Of a stretch of 40,859 nt of DNA, positions 12,665-21,610 are shown piece after piece. The notes under the pieces are model-generated. The model was given only the letters and a program-made list of their open reading frames with translations, was not told the origin of the DNA and did no database searches. The stretch is from the NCBI GenBank assembly GCA_001787005.1, contig MFUV01000004.1, forward strand, positions 64,911 through 105,769, given 5' to 3'. Numbering within the stretch: the stretch's first letter is position 1; each line of letters begins with the position of its first letter. Both the position numbers and the translations under genes were made by a program. This DNA comes from Candidatus Nomurabacteria bacterium RIFCSPLOWO2_01_FULL_39_18. GTDB taxonomy: Bacteria; Patescibacteriota; Minisyncoccia; Phycocordibacterales; UBA9973.

Positions 12665-13186
12665 CTAGTCAACACAAGCACCAGCAGCGACTTCTAAGTT
12701 AGCATTCGCTTGGACAGTATTGTCCGCCATGACAACTTCTTTTGATTTACCAGTACTGTCTACGCACCACCCCTTGAGAATATCTGACTTATACCCCGCA
12801 ACTACAGCCCACGCTGTCCCCCCAACTGTGGAGCTACAAGATACCGTACCACCAGCATTATCTGCTGCTACAAGTTGCAAATTTATGCTTGGCAAAGCAA
12901 AGATACTATCCCCTGTCCCAGAAGTAGGACAAGCAGCTGGAGCTTGCACAGCGGGAATTGTCGCAGAACAAGCAACTCCCGCATCACCGTAACATCCATT
13001 GAGAGTATCGTATTGCAATTCAGCATTTGCCCTAATTCCAGACAAATTAGCCTTTACTGCAGCATCAGAGCCCTTCGCGCGAGCAGAGTTTAGAGACGCC
13101 AACACCACGGAAGCTAGAATACCGATGATTGCCACTACGACCAAGAGTTCGATCAACGTAAAACCTTTTTTAAAATTCATTTTCAT
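12665..13186 (-). CDS. type IV pilin-like protein
   Basis: KGFTLIELLVVVAIIGILASVVLASLNSARAKGSDAAVKANL; four cysteines near the C-terminal half. Confidence 0.9.
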   Translation of the reverse strand: MKMNFKKGFTLIELLVVVAIIGILASVVLASLNSARAKGSDAAVKANLSGIRANAELQYDTLNGCYGDAGVACSATIPAVQAPAACPTSGTGDSIFALPSINLQLVAADNAGGTVSCSSTVGGTAWAVVAGYKSDILKGWCVDSTGKSKEVVMADNTVQANANLEVAAGACVD

Positions 13187-13195
13187 AATTATTTT

Positions 13196-13224
13196 CAGCC
13201 TGAGGCTGATCCGCCTCGGGCGGA
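13196..13224. repeat. tandem double hairpin in the leader of pilin 12665..13186
   Basis: CAGCCTgAGGCTG followed by TCCGCC-tcg-GGCGGA. Confidence 0.8.
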
Positions 13225-13321
13225 AATTGTTAATAAAATTAATAATTCGACTGATTTTTAATTATTTTTAATATCTTTCAATTATAACATATCAAATTCA
13301 GATACAAGAAAGTTATCCACA

Positions 13322-13385
13322 GGGTAGTAGAGCTTTGCGATATGTGAAGCATGCGCCTTTGGCGCATCGCAAAGTCTCACTACCC
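13322..13385. repeat. large hairpin between pilC and the pilin gene
   Basis: GGGTAGT-agagctTTGCGAT...ATCGCAAagtctc-ACTACCC with nested ATGCGCC-ttt-GGCGCAT. Confidence 0.8.
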
Positions 13386-13397
13386 CTGTCCACACCC

Positions 13398-14660
13398 TTA
13401 GGTAATTCCTCCGGCCAGATTGTAAATCGGCACCAAAATGGAAACAAGGAGCAGTCCGACTCCTAGACCCAAAACCACAATCATTACTGGTTCTATCAGA
13501 CCCACCATTGTGTCAACCGCATCATCTACTTCACGCTTGTAGAAATCAGCTAGAGTTTTCAAAATAACGCCCAAAGATCCAGTTTCTTCTCCCACTTTTA
13601 TCATCTGCACTACGATGGGCGGTATTTCTTCCTTGTATTTCTCAAATGCGACAGAGAGAGCCAAGCCCGACTTAACGCCATCTGCCACTTCTTTTAAAAT
13701 TTCCCTGTAAACGAAACTACCAACCACATCCGAAGTAATATCAATCACCCGAAGTATCTGAACACCTGAAGAAAGCATTATATTCATGTTGTCCGCTATT
13801 CTTGAAAGGTAAAGCTGTTTGTATAAATTTCCCACGACCGGCACAGAAAGGCGCGTCCTATCAAGGTAGATCTTGCCATGCTCCGTTGTAGATATTCTCC
13901 AAAGCCAGACAGCTAAAAATATTAAGATGATTAATACAAAGAAACCATAATTTACAAAAAAACTTGAAATTGCAATAATCACTTTTGTATAGAAGGGAAC
14001 CGCTTGGCCGGAATCGAGTATAATCGCAGAAAGTCTCGGAATCACAACTACAAACATAAGACTCATCACTATAAAAAAAGTTATGATGACAAACACTGGA
14101 TAAATAAGAGCATTTCTGGTCTTGGTGGTAATAGCGTATTGACGATCTAAATATTCCGCTAAACTTAGAAAAATTTGATTGAGTTTTCCAGTTTCCTCCC
14201 CTACTTTAACCATGTTTAAATAGAAATTTGAAAAGATATCGGGATGGCGAGAGAGCGAGCCCGATATAGAAACTCCCGCCTTGAGGTCATCGCAAACTTG
14301 GACAAGTTTCGAACCTAAAAGTTTATTTTCTGTATTGGCTGAAAGCATGGTGAAAGCTTTCAGGGCGGATATTTGCGCCTCAAATAAAGTCGCAATCTGG
14401 CGCGAAAGGATTACCACGTCCTTTGTCGACACTTTGTCAAAAAAAGAAAATTGTAGGACTGACTTTTTCTCTCCCTCTTCTTTTATGGAAATTACAACGA
14501 GTCCCCTATGCTGAAGACCGCTGATCGCCATATCACGAGTAGGAGCTTCTATTTCTCCTTCTTTATTTACTCCTTTGTCGTCTACTGCTTTATATATGAA
14601 TAACATATTTTTTATTTTGTTCCACATGTCGGACATAGGGGATTCCCCTATGTCCGACAT
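13398..14660 (-). CDS. pilC: type IV pilus inner-membrane platform protein PilC (type II secretion F family)
   Basis: 420 aa; GSLSRHPDIFSNFYLNMVKVGEETGKL and repeated PPIVVQMIKVGEETGSLGVILKTLADFYKREVD. True start may be 14606 (MLFIYKAVDDKG). Confidence 0.93.
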   Translation of the reverse strand: MSDIGESPMSDMWNKIKNMLFIYKAVDDKGVNKEGEIEAPTRDMAISGLQHRGLVVISIKEEGEKKSVLQFSFFDKVSTKDVVILSRQIATLFEAQISALKAFTMLSANTENKLLGSKLVQVCDDLKAGVSISGSLSRHPDIFSNFYLNMVKVGEETGKLNQIFLSLAEYLDRQYAITTKTRNALIYPVFVIITFFIVMSLMFVVVIPRLSAIILDSGQAVPFYTKVIIAISSFFVNYGFFVLIILIFLAVWLWRISTTEHGKIYLDRTRLSVPVVGNLYKQLYLSRIADNMNIMLSSGVQILRVIDITSDVVGSFVYREILKEVADGVKSGLALSVAFEKYKEEIPPIVVQMIKVGEETGSLGVILKTLADFYKREVDDAVDTMVGLIEPVMIVVLGLGVGLLLVSILVPIYNLAGGIT

Positions 14661-14664
14661 GTGG
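14622..14664. repeat. perfect inverted repeat (21-bp arms, 1-nt centre) at the pilT/pilC junction
   Basis: CCACATGTCGGACATAGGGGA-t-TCCCCTATGTCCGACATGTGG. Confidence 0.97.
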
Positions 14665-14669
14665 TCTTA

Positions 14670-15737
14670 CTACATCATGCGCTTTAATCCCTTTGGATTA
14701 AGCGAGTACTGGTGGGCATTCTCTATGGAGATTTCTCCGGCGCGCACAAGCTCCACAAGCGAATGATTCAAATCCACCATCCCGGACTCCATTCCCGTCT
14801 CTATCACCACATCGATCTCATGCGTTCTTTTCTCGCGAATGAGGTTGGCTACGGCATTGTTGTTCAAAAGAAGCTCGTAAGCAGGGATGAGTCCGCCGGC
14901 AATTCGCGGAATTAGTCTTTGGGAAAAAATACCTAGAAGCGATGATGATAGTTGGGCGCGAATTTGATCCTGTTGGTCTCCCGGGAAAGAATCGATTATT
15001 CTATCTATCGTCTGAGAAGCATTGTTGGTATGCAAAGTTGAAAGTACCAGGTGTCCGGTTTCGGCGGCAGTTACGGCAGTGGCTATAGTCTCTGGCGTAC
15101 GCATTTCACCGATCATTATCACATTAACATCCTCACGAAAAACTGATTTGAGCGCTACATGAAAATCACTGGTATCAATGCCCACTTCACGTTGATTAAT
15201 GATCGATTTATTTGGTATATATACATGCTCAATCGGATCTTCGATCGTCACTATATGGCGCGCTTGCTCATTGTTGATTAAATTAACCATCGCGGAGAGA
15301 GTGGTCGACTTTCCTTGTCCGACAGGACCAACTACTAGAAAAAATCCCTGTTTCTTGCGAGCCAAATCCGCGAGAATTGGAGGCAGTCGCAATTCATCCA
15401 GAGCTTTCACCTTCGGTACTAGCCGAAAAGCAATGTTGATGGAGCCTTTTTGGAAAAAGGCATTGCCGCGCAACCTCGCTTCTCCGCGGAAATCATAAGA
15501 AAAATCAGTTTCCTTAGTTTCCATAAACTTATCGAGGTGTGTTTTGTCTAAAATTTCACCCAGAATTCCCGTCATGTCCTCCATTGTAAAGACTGAATCC
15601 TTAACAAGAAATATAAGTTCCCCGGCAACACGAATAGCTGGCACACGCCCCGCGCCCAAATGCAGATCCGACCCTCCTTCTCGGATAACGGTCAGAATGA
15701 GTTCTGCAAGTTTGTTTTTATAATCTGTAATTTTCAT
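14670..15737 (-). CDS. pilT: type IV pilus retraction ATPase PilT
   Basis: GSDLHLGAGRVPAIRVAGEL, Walker A VVGPVGQGKSTT, ARHIVTIEDPIEHVY, VNVIMIGEMRTPETIATAVTAAETGHLVLSTLHTNNA. Confidence 0.95.
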   Translation of the reverse strand: MKITDYKNKLAELILTVIREGGSDLHLGAGRVPAIRVAGELIFLVKDSVFTMEDMTGILGEILDKTHLDKFMETKETDFSYDFRGEARLRGNAFFQKGSINIAFRLVPKVKALDELRLPPILADLARKKQGFFLVVGPVGQGKSTTLSAMVNLINNEQARHIVTIEDPIEHVYIPNKSIINQREVGIDTSDFHVALKSVFREDVNVIMIGEMRTPETIATAVTAAETGHLVLSTLHTNNASQTIDRIIDSFPGDQQDQIRAQLSSSLLGIFSQRLIPRIAGGLIPAYELLLNNNAVANLIREKRTHEIDVVIETGMESGMVDLNHSLVELVRAGEISIENAHQYSLNPKGLKRMM

Positions 15738-16132
15738 TTTTCAATAACTTTTTTGGGTAAAATATTCAGAACTTGCTCTATTACTTCCATCGGAGTAGAA
15801 CTCGCCTTCACGATATAACCTGCTATCCCCAGCTCCTCGCCTCGACTAATATCTTCAGTTTCGCTCTTGTTCGATAAAATTATTTTTACAGAATCCGGGG
15901 ACAACCTCTCATTATTTATCTTCTTTAGCATTTCAAAGCCATCCATTTCAGGCATTATTATATCAAGCAGGATAACATCGGGATTGAGTTTATCTTCTAG
16001 TTTTTCTATCGCCTGCGCACCGCTTGAAGCCGTATGTACTATGAAATTATTCTGGCTAAATTTAAGCGCGTACATGTCCAGAAGAAAATTGTCATCATCG
16101 ACTATTAAAATTTTTCTTTTTTCTCCTTCCAT
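15734..16132 (-). CDS. stand-alone response-regulator receiver domain protein
   Basis: 132 aa; ILIVDDDNFLLDMY, VILLDIIMPEMDG, KIILSNKS, GYIVKAS; overlaps pilT start by 4 nt. Confidence 0.92.
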   Translation of the reverse strand: MEGEKRKILIVDDDNFLLDMYALKFSQNNFIVHTASSGAQAIEKLEDKLNPDVILLDIIMPEMDGFEMLKKINNERLSPDSVKIILSNKSETEDISRGEELGIAGYIVKASSTPMEVIEQVLNILPKKVIEK

Positions 16133-16200
16133 ATGCCAGAGCTTATTATACTATATAAACAATCAAAAACTAAACCATTGTTGATAACTCTACAGATTTT

Positions 16201-17946
16201 CTAACTTTGGTCGCTAAAATTATATACCTCCCTGAAGGGAATAATGCCTTCAATGGATTTGATTACGGCATCTTCTCTCATCATCAACATTCCCTTCTTG
16301 CGGGCAACTTTATAAATTTCGGCATTGGTGGGATTTTTTAAAATTACAGCCTCTATTTCCTTATCTACTTTAAACATTTCAAAAATGGCAATGCGACCCT
16401 TCAAGCCAGAAGGACATTCGGGAGATGGGACAGCATCATATATTTCATCCTTGATCGTAATCTTTTTCCTATATTCATCTGGTAGATCTTTTAATTGCTC
16501 TTCAATCTGAATTTTTATTCCCGGGTCCAGTGGTATGAGTTTCCTGGATGCAGGATAAATGGTCTTGGCCAGACGTTGGGCCACGGAGATAATCAAAGTT
16601 GGCGCGATCAGATACGGATCGATGCCCATATCGATGAGACGGGGAATCGCTCCGATGGCATCGTTGGTGTGAAGGGTAGAGAGGACAAGATGCCCAGTCA
16701 GAGCCGCTTGGATGGCAAGTTGAGCTGTTTCCTTATCGCGAATTTCTCCGATCATTATTATGTCCGGATCTTGCCGAAAAATAGAACGTAGTCCCGTCGC
16801 AAAAGTATATCCGATCTCGGGCATTACTTGGGATTGATTGACGCTAGCCATATGGTACTCGACTGGGTCTTCTAGAGACACAACATTATTTTTTTCTTTA
16901 TCAAGTTCGTTTAACATAGAATACAAAGTGGTTGATTTACCGGATCCCGTTGGTCCAGTGACAAGAATGATCCCGTACGGGGCGTCCAGCGCCTCCTTGA
17001 CAATTTTCAGATTTGTTTCTGAAAGACCCAATTGATCCAGGGGTTTAACTCCTTTTTCAGAATCTAAAATACGCATCACGATCTTCTCTCCATAATATGC
17101 GGGCATGGTAGAAACACGAAAATCAATTTTGCGTCCATCGATATTGGCGCTGAAAGATCCATCTTGAGGCTTTCTTTTTTCATCCAAGCGAAGTTTGGAG
17201 AGAATTTTTATACGCGCAATTATCCCGCTATAAACATTAAGGGGGAGAACAATGCTGGTGTAGAGAGAGCCGTCTACGCGGTAACGCACTTTTATTTTAT
17301 CTCCCCCGTGTTCGATATGAATATCGGAAGAATTCCCTTCGATGGCATTGCGTAGAATAACGGCAACTATTTTTATAACTGGCGCATCTTCTACTATTTT
17401 CGATTCTACTCCCCCTTTGATATTCTTTATTTCTTTGCTTAGATTTTCTTCACTTAAGCTCTTTGCATCAAAAGCTTCGTCTTCATCCATTTCTTTTAAT
17501 GCTTCATCAACTTGACTTGATAAACCCTTGTAAGCTTCTATCACACTTTCATAATCGCTCTTGGAAATCAAGTATACCTTGAAGGGAATGCCCAATTTGG
17601 CCGAAATGAATTGAAGGGCATCCATTGCCTGTGTATTTTCTGGATTCGTAACACCTACCCACAACACCCCTTCTTGCAGATTAATCGGAACAAACTGATA
17701 ATGTTTTGCCGAGTCTTCTGAGATATATTTAAGAATGTCAAAAGATAATTCATGGATATTCACTTTTTTTATTGGCATTTTTAAATAACCTCCTTTTATT
17801 TCAAGAATTTTTTCTTCTGGAATACCGTATTCTATAAGAGCTTCGTCTATATTTCCATTAAATTTTTCTTTGGCGCGACTTTTCAGCTCGCCTATTTGGC
17901 TCTCATTGATTACGCCTACTTTACTTAATTCCTCTAAAAAACTCAT
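16201..17946 (-). CDS. pilB: type IV pilus assembly ATPase PilB (GspE/PulE family)
   Basis: ILVTGPTGSGKSTTLYSML, VVSLEDPVEYHM, PDIIMIGEIRDKETAQLAIQAALTGHLVLSTLHTNDA. Confidence 0.95.
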   Translation of the reverse strand: MSFLEELSKVGVINESQIGELKSRAKEKFNGNIDEALIEYGIPEEKILEIKGGYLKMPIKKVNIHELSFDILKYISEDSAKHYQFVPINLQEGVLWVGVTNPENTQAMDALQFISAKLGIPFKVYLISKSDYESVIEAYKGLSSQVDEALKEMDEDEAFDAKSLSEENLSKEIKNIKGGVESKIVEDAPVIKIVAVILRNAIEGNSSDIHIEHGGDKIKVRYRVDGSLYTSIVLPLNVYSGIIARIKILSKLRLDEKRKPQDGSFSANIDGRKIDFRVSTMPAYYGEKIVMRILDSEKGVKPLDQLGLSETNLKIVKEALDAPYGIILVTGPTGSGKSTTLYSMLNELDKEKNNVVSLEDPVEYHMASVNQSQVMPEIGYTFATGLRSIFRQDPDIIMIGEIRDKETAQLAIQAALTGHLVLSTLHTNDAIGAIPRLIDMGIDPYLIAPTLIISVAQRLAKTIYPASRKLIPLDPGIKIQIEEQLKDLPDEYRKKITIKDEIYDAVPSPECPSGLKGRIAIFEMFKVDKEIEAVILKNPTNAEIYKVARKKGMLMMREDAVIKSIEGIIPFREVYNFSDQS

Positions 17947-17953
17947 AATTAGA

Positions 17954-18376
17954 TTAGGGAGTTGCGGATGCCGGAGGAGTTGTGGGTGGTGGGGTGGTTG
18001 TATTTATTACTTGCGCTTCAATGCTATCAGTTCCAATTGGGGCAAACGGGTTTGGCCGGCCTTCATTCCCGGGAGGGATAAGTATAATACTGGAATCACG
18101 CAAACTGTTATACGCCTTATCAGAAAAAATAGTGTCGTCCAACCTTATATTTTTGACACTCAAAAGCAGGGCCAAGAAATCTTTGGCGATGGAGGATTGG
18201 CTCTCATTTATTGTATTCTGCATCACAGAGTTCGGAGGGGGAGATACGATAGTCGTGGCAGAGGAAGAAACCAGGCCGGACTCAGGCTCATCTTCACGTA
18301 TGAAAAAAATATAAATCAAAATAAAGATTACTGCGATACTTGAAAATATTATTATGTTTTTGGTTTTTGGGGACAT
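17954..18376 (-). CDS. hypothetical membrane-anchored protein in PilP position
   Basis: 140 aa; one TM, Pro/Thr-rich C-terminus; position between pilO-like and pilB genes. Confidence 0.5.
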   Translation of the reverse strand: MSPKTKNIIIFSSIAVIFILIYIFFIREDEPESGLVSSSATTIVSPPPNSVMQNTINESQSSIAKDFLALLLSVKNIRLDDTIFSDKAYNSLRDSSIILIPPGNEGRPNPFAPIGTDSIEAQVINTTTPPPTTPPASATP

Positions 18377-18377
18377 T

Positions 18378-18983
18378 TTAATTTTTCAGCCAATAAGTTT
18401 TAATTTTAAAGTCGAATTTATAAACTTCCGGTCCGGGCAAGGCAAGAACATTCCTTATGTCCGAGCCGGATGAAAATCTAATCGAAGATATGTCCACAAT
18501 CCTTAGGTTGCTTTCTAAATCTTTCATGAAATTAATGAAATTATTGTAAGTGCCTGTGGTAGAAAATTCTAAATCCCAAGAACCATAATCTTTAAACTGG
18601 TCCCCGGAGCCTGTGCTACCTTGTGTTATTGCCGCATCTCCAGTGGTCGAGGTATTTTTCTTTAATGTATCATACCTAACATCTCTCAAGACCATCCCAT
18701 AGGGCAGAGCTACTTGCTCTATTTCGAGAATCAAGCGTATGTTGTCAATATTGTCTGGCAAAAGCTTCTTGATTTTTAATAAATTCTCCGGACTAATGGT
18801 ATTATATTTAGCGGTTAGTTTGTCTCGTTCGTTTTCCAGCGCTTTAGAATTATCAAGCGCCTCATTATAAGCCGTTGCCTGCATATTTAATTCTTCAATT
18901 TGTTTATAAAGGGGATCAGTGAACATGAAAAATCCGACGACACTGATTCCTATCAATATGGCTGCTAAAACATATCTAATCAT
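18378..18983 (-). CDS. pilO: PilO-like pilus assembly protein
   Basis: 201 aa; N-terminal TM followed by coiled coil; TYNNFINFMKDLESNLRIVDISSI typical PilO-like segment; operon position. Confidence 0.75.
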   Translation of the reverse strand: MIRYVLAAILIGISVVGFFMFTDPLYKQIEELNMQATAYNEALDNSKALENERDKLTAKYNTISPENLLKIKKLLPDNIDNIRLILEIEQVALPYGMVLRDVRYDTLKKNTSTTGDAAITQGSTGSGDQFKDYGSWDLEFSTTGTYNNFINFMKDLESNLRIVDISSIRFSSGSDIRNVLALPGPEVYKFDFKIKTYWLKN

Positions 18984-18992
18984 AAAAATAAA

Positions 18993-19640
18993 TTAAATTT
19001 CTATATCATCTGGAACAGTGGGTATGGGGCTATCGACTTTTTCTCCCCCTTCTTCAACTAAAAGTGTTTTTTTGTAATCAACAAAACTGGGATCAACTGA
19101 AAATTCCAAGTCAAAAAGAACATTGCCTTTTTCGTCAAGTTTAAGATTGGAAAAAATTGGATCGATGAAGTTCTTGTTATTGAAGAGATCTGCCTGCAAC
19201 GCCACAGAACGATAACCCACTCCCACACCATTCATTTTGACAAGTATCTTTGGATTCTCTTCCTTGGTAAAATCATAATTAAATTGAGTGTAACGAATGG
19301 TCTTCATGGTAATTTTTTGGAGTTCCTTAAAAATAGGTGTTACCGCTATATGCTTCGACAGAATTTCGGTTGATGCGTTGAGACGCCTGCCCAATGTTTG
19401 CAGTTCTGTTATCTTAGCGGGCTCAAAACGATTTTTGGCTATATTTAAATTATTTTCCATTTCTGCGATGTTTCTTACTTTGATCCCCTTGTAGAAATAA
19501 AGAACGCCCGTCGCCACAACCACGCAAAATAAGATGAAAATTGAAATAATCACGAAAAAATTAACAGGACGCCCCGCTGGAACACGTTCTGTGATTATGG
19601 ATTTTTTAGGTATGAATGATGTTTGGAAATTCGGCTCCAT
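18993..19640 (-). CDS. pilN: PilN-like pilus assembly protein
   Basis: 215 aa; one TM, coiled-coil segment; adjacent to pilM and pilO-like genes. Confidence 0.65.
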   Translation of the reverse strand: MEPNFQTSFIPKKSIITERVPAGRPVNFFVIISIFILFCVVVATGVLYFYKGIKVRNIAEMENNLNIAKNRFEPAKITELQTLGRRLNASTEILSKHIAVTPIFKELQKITMKTIRYTQFNYDFTKEENPKILVKMNGVGVGYRSVALQADLFNNKNFIDPIFSNLKLDEKGNVLFDLEFSVDPSFVDYKKTLLVEEGGEKVDSPIPTVPDDIEI

Positions 19641-19700
19641 TTTATACCTCCATTATATTACAAAACAAGACATAATGGAAATATGTTGTGTATAACTCCA

Positions 19701-20849
19701 CTATTGTAATCTCCGCAGCGCCAACCCTACCGCAACTGCGAATTCAGGACCTATGGCTTCAAGAACCTTACCCAAAAATTCCGGCGCGCCTACTTTGTTG
19801 AAGGGATGACCGATGGCTATTTCTGCTCGAAAATTATTGGTTGCCACTTCTTTTAACCCTTTCAAGAGAGAACCGCCGCCCGAAAATATTACTTTGCTGA
19901 TAGTTTGACCATATTTCTTTTCATATCCCAAGAGCACGTTATTCGTTTCAGAAAAAATATAATCGATGTGAACTTTAATTGTGTCCGCTAAACTTTTCTC
20001 TGTGGGATTTCCGAAGAGGCCGAATTCTTTCTTCATTTTTTCCGCTTCAGAAAAAGAAACGCCCAGAGACTGGGAAATAGATAGAGAAATATCAGCCCCT
20101 CCCCGCTCCACCGAATGATAACTCTTGATGATGCCAAATTCAACGAAAGAAAGCTTGGTCCGCGATGCGCCGAAGTCTATCAAAAGTACCGGAGAAAGTT
20201 CGTGCTCAAAGTTGGCCCTGATTGAAGAAAATATTTCAATCTCAAAAAAAGAAACGGAGAGAGCACTCTGGGATACAATGGAACGAAATCTTGAAACTGC
20301 GTCGTTTTGCGTGGCGACGACAAGCACATTTGTCTTTTCTTGTGACGCCTTTGGAAGACTGGCCTTGTCTTCGTCAGTCAGGTCAGCATTTGCTTCTTCG
20401 AAGGAGAATTCTTTTTTCGGCATTAGAAAATAATCAAGCGAAACTTCGGTGATCGGAACAGGAATATACTTTCGAGCCTCTGTTGGAATGACTGATGCTA
20501 TTTCAGCTTCTTTGACTTGAACAGGAAGTTCAATTGTGAAAATTAAACTCAATTGAACCGGAATAGAGAAAGCCATTGAGGTACTAGTCGTGCCAGCTTG
20601 TTTTAAAACTTCCTTTAAGGCTTCAGCCACTTTTTCGACGGGAAGATTAGTGACAGATCCTGCGTCGAGTTCAGCATAAGGGCCAAGCGCTATCGCTCCA
20701 TAAGTCTCAAGTACCACCTTTCCCCCCCTTTTTTTAATTTCAACTATTTTAATGGCGGAAGATCCGATATCAACACCAACGGCATAATTGTCCTCACTGC
20801 CCGCAATATGGCTTATTTTCGAAAAAATATTTTTAAATGGGTTAATCAT
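19701..20849 (-). CDS. pilM: type IV pilus assembly protein PilM (actin-like ATPase)
   Basis: AVGVDIGSSAIKIVEIKKRGGKVVLETYGAIAL, LLIDFGASRTKLSFVEFG, VIFSGGGSLLKGL. Confidence 0.93.
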   Translation of the reverse strand: MINPFKNIFSKISHIAGSEDNYAVGVDIGSSAIKIVEIKKRGGKVVLETYGAIALGPYAELDAGSVTNLPVEKVAEALKEVLKQAGTTSTSMAFSIPVQLSLIFTIELPVQVKEAEIASVIPTEARKYIPVPITEVSLDYFLMPKKEFSFEEANADLTDEDKASLPKASQEKTNVLVVATQNDAVSRFRSIVSQSALSVSFFEIEIFSSIRANFEHELSPVLLIDFGASRTKLSFVEFGIIKSYHSVERGGADISLSISQSLGVSFSEAEKMKKEFGLFGNPTEKSLADTIKVHIDYIFSETNNVLLGYEKKYGQTISKVIFSGGGSLLKGLKEVATNNFRAEIAIGHPFNKVGAPEFLGKVLEAIGPEFAVAVGLALRRLQ

Positions 20850-20894
20850 TTGTGCTAATATTATAGCATAACTGTGTCCCGTTAGAAATCCGAT

Positions 20895-21608
20895 ATGAAA
20901 AGAAGAAATGAAAAAAAAATTATTAGTAAGATTTCCAATGGGATGGGTCTTTTAAGCACTATCTTAGGTATAATTTTTCCCTCCAAATGCCTGGTGTGCG
21001 GAAGAGATGGAACAGATTTGTGTCTGACCTGTCTTTCGGACTTTCCGGGAGCGGAACGCGAGAGTGCAAGGTGGATTTTCCCCATTTTTGATTATCGTTA
21101 TCCACCGATGAAAAGAGCTGTGTGGCTTCTGAAATATAAAGGCAAGAAGACTATCGCCAGCGTTTTCGCGGAAGTTTTATATGGCAGAATTTTAGAAGAA
21201 CTTTCAGAATTAAGCATAATGGAAAATTTCCGCGAGCCAGTACTGATACCCGTCCCCCTCTCGAGCAAAAGATACAGAGAAAGAGGATTCAATCAGGCGG
21301 AATTAATTTGTAGAGAATTGATAAAAATAAATGATCTACGCCATGGCCTAGATCTAAAATTAGAAAATAATATTTTAATTAAAATAAAAGACACGGAACA
21401 TCAAGTAAAAATTGAAAATCGTAAAGAGCGTATGACCAATGTAGTCGGTTCTTTTTCTGTCAGAGACGAAAGTATAAATCAAATAAAAGGTCGGAACATA
21501 ATTCTCTTAGACGATGTCGCCACCACCGGAGCCACCTTAAACGAAGCAAAGAAAATCCTCAAACACGCCGGCGCCAGAAAAGTAATAGCTTTTACAATAG
21601 CCCACTAA
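20895..21608 (+). CDS. ComF family phosphoribosyltransferase-like protein
   Basis: CLVCGRDGTDLCLTCL zinc motif; YRYPPMKRAVWLLKYKGKK; LIPVPLSSKRYRERGFNQAELI; ILLDDVATTGATLNEAKKILKHAGA. Confidence 0.93.
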   Translation: MKRRNEKKIISKISNGMGLLSTILGIIFPSKCLVCGRDGTDLCLTCLSDFPGAERESARWIFPIFDYRYPPMKRAVWLLKYKGKKTIASVFAEVLYGRILEELSELSIMENFREPVLIPVPLSSKRYRERGFNQAELICRELIKINDLRHGLDLKLENNILIKIKDTEHQVKIENRKERMTNVVGSFSVRDESINQIKGRNIILLDDVATTGATLNEAKKILKHAGARKVIAFTIAH

Positions 21609-21610
21609 AC

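Noticed and set aside
14622-14664. pilT/pilC palindrome as a rho-independent terminator
   Set aside because: No T-tract follows on the transcribed strand; the downstream sequence is AACAAAATAAAAAATATG
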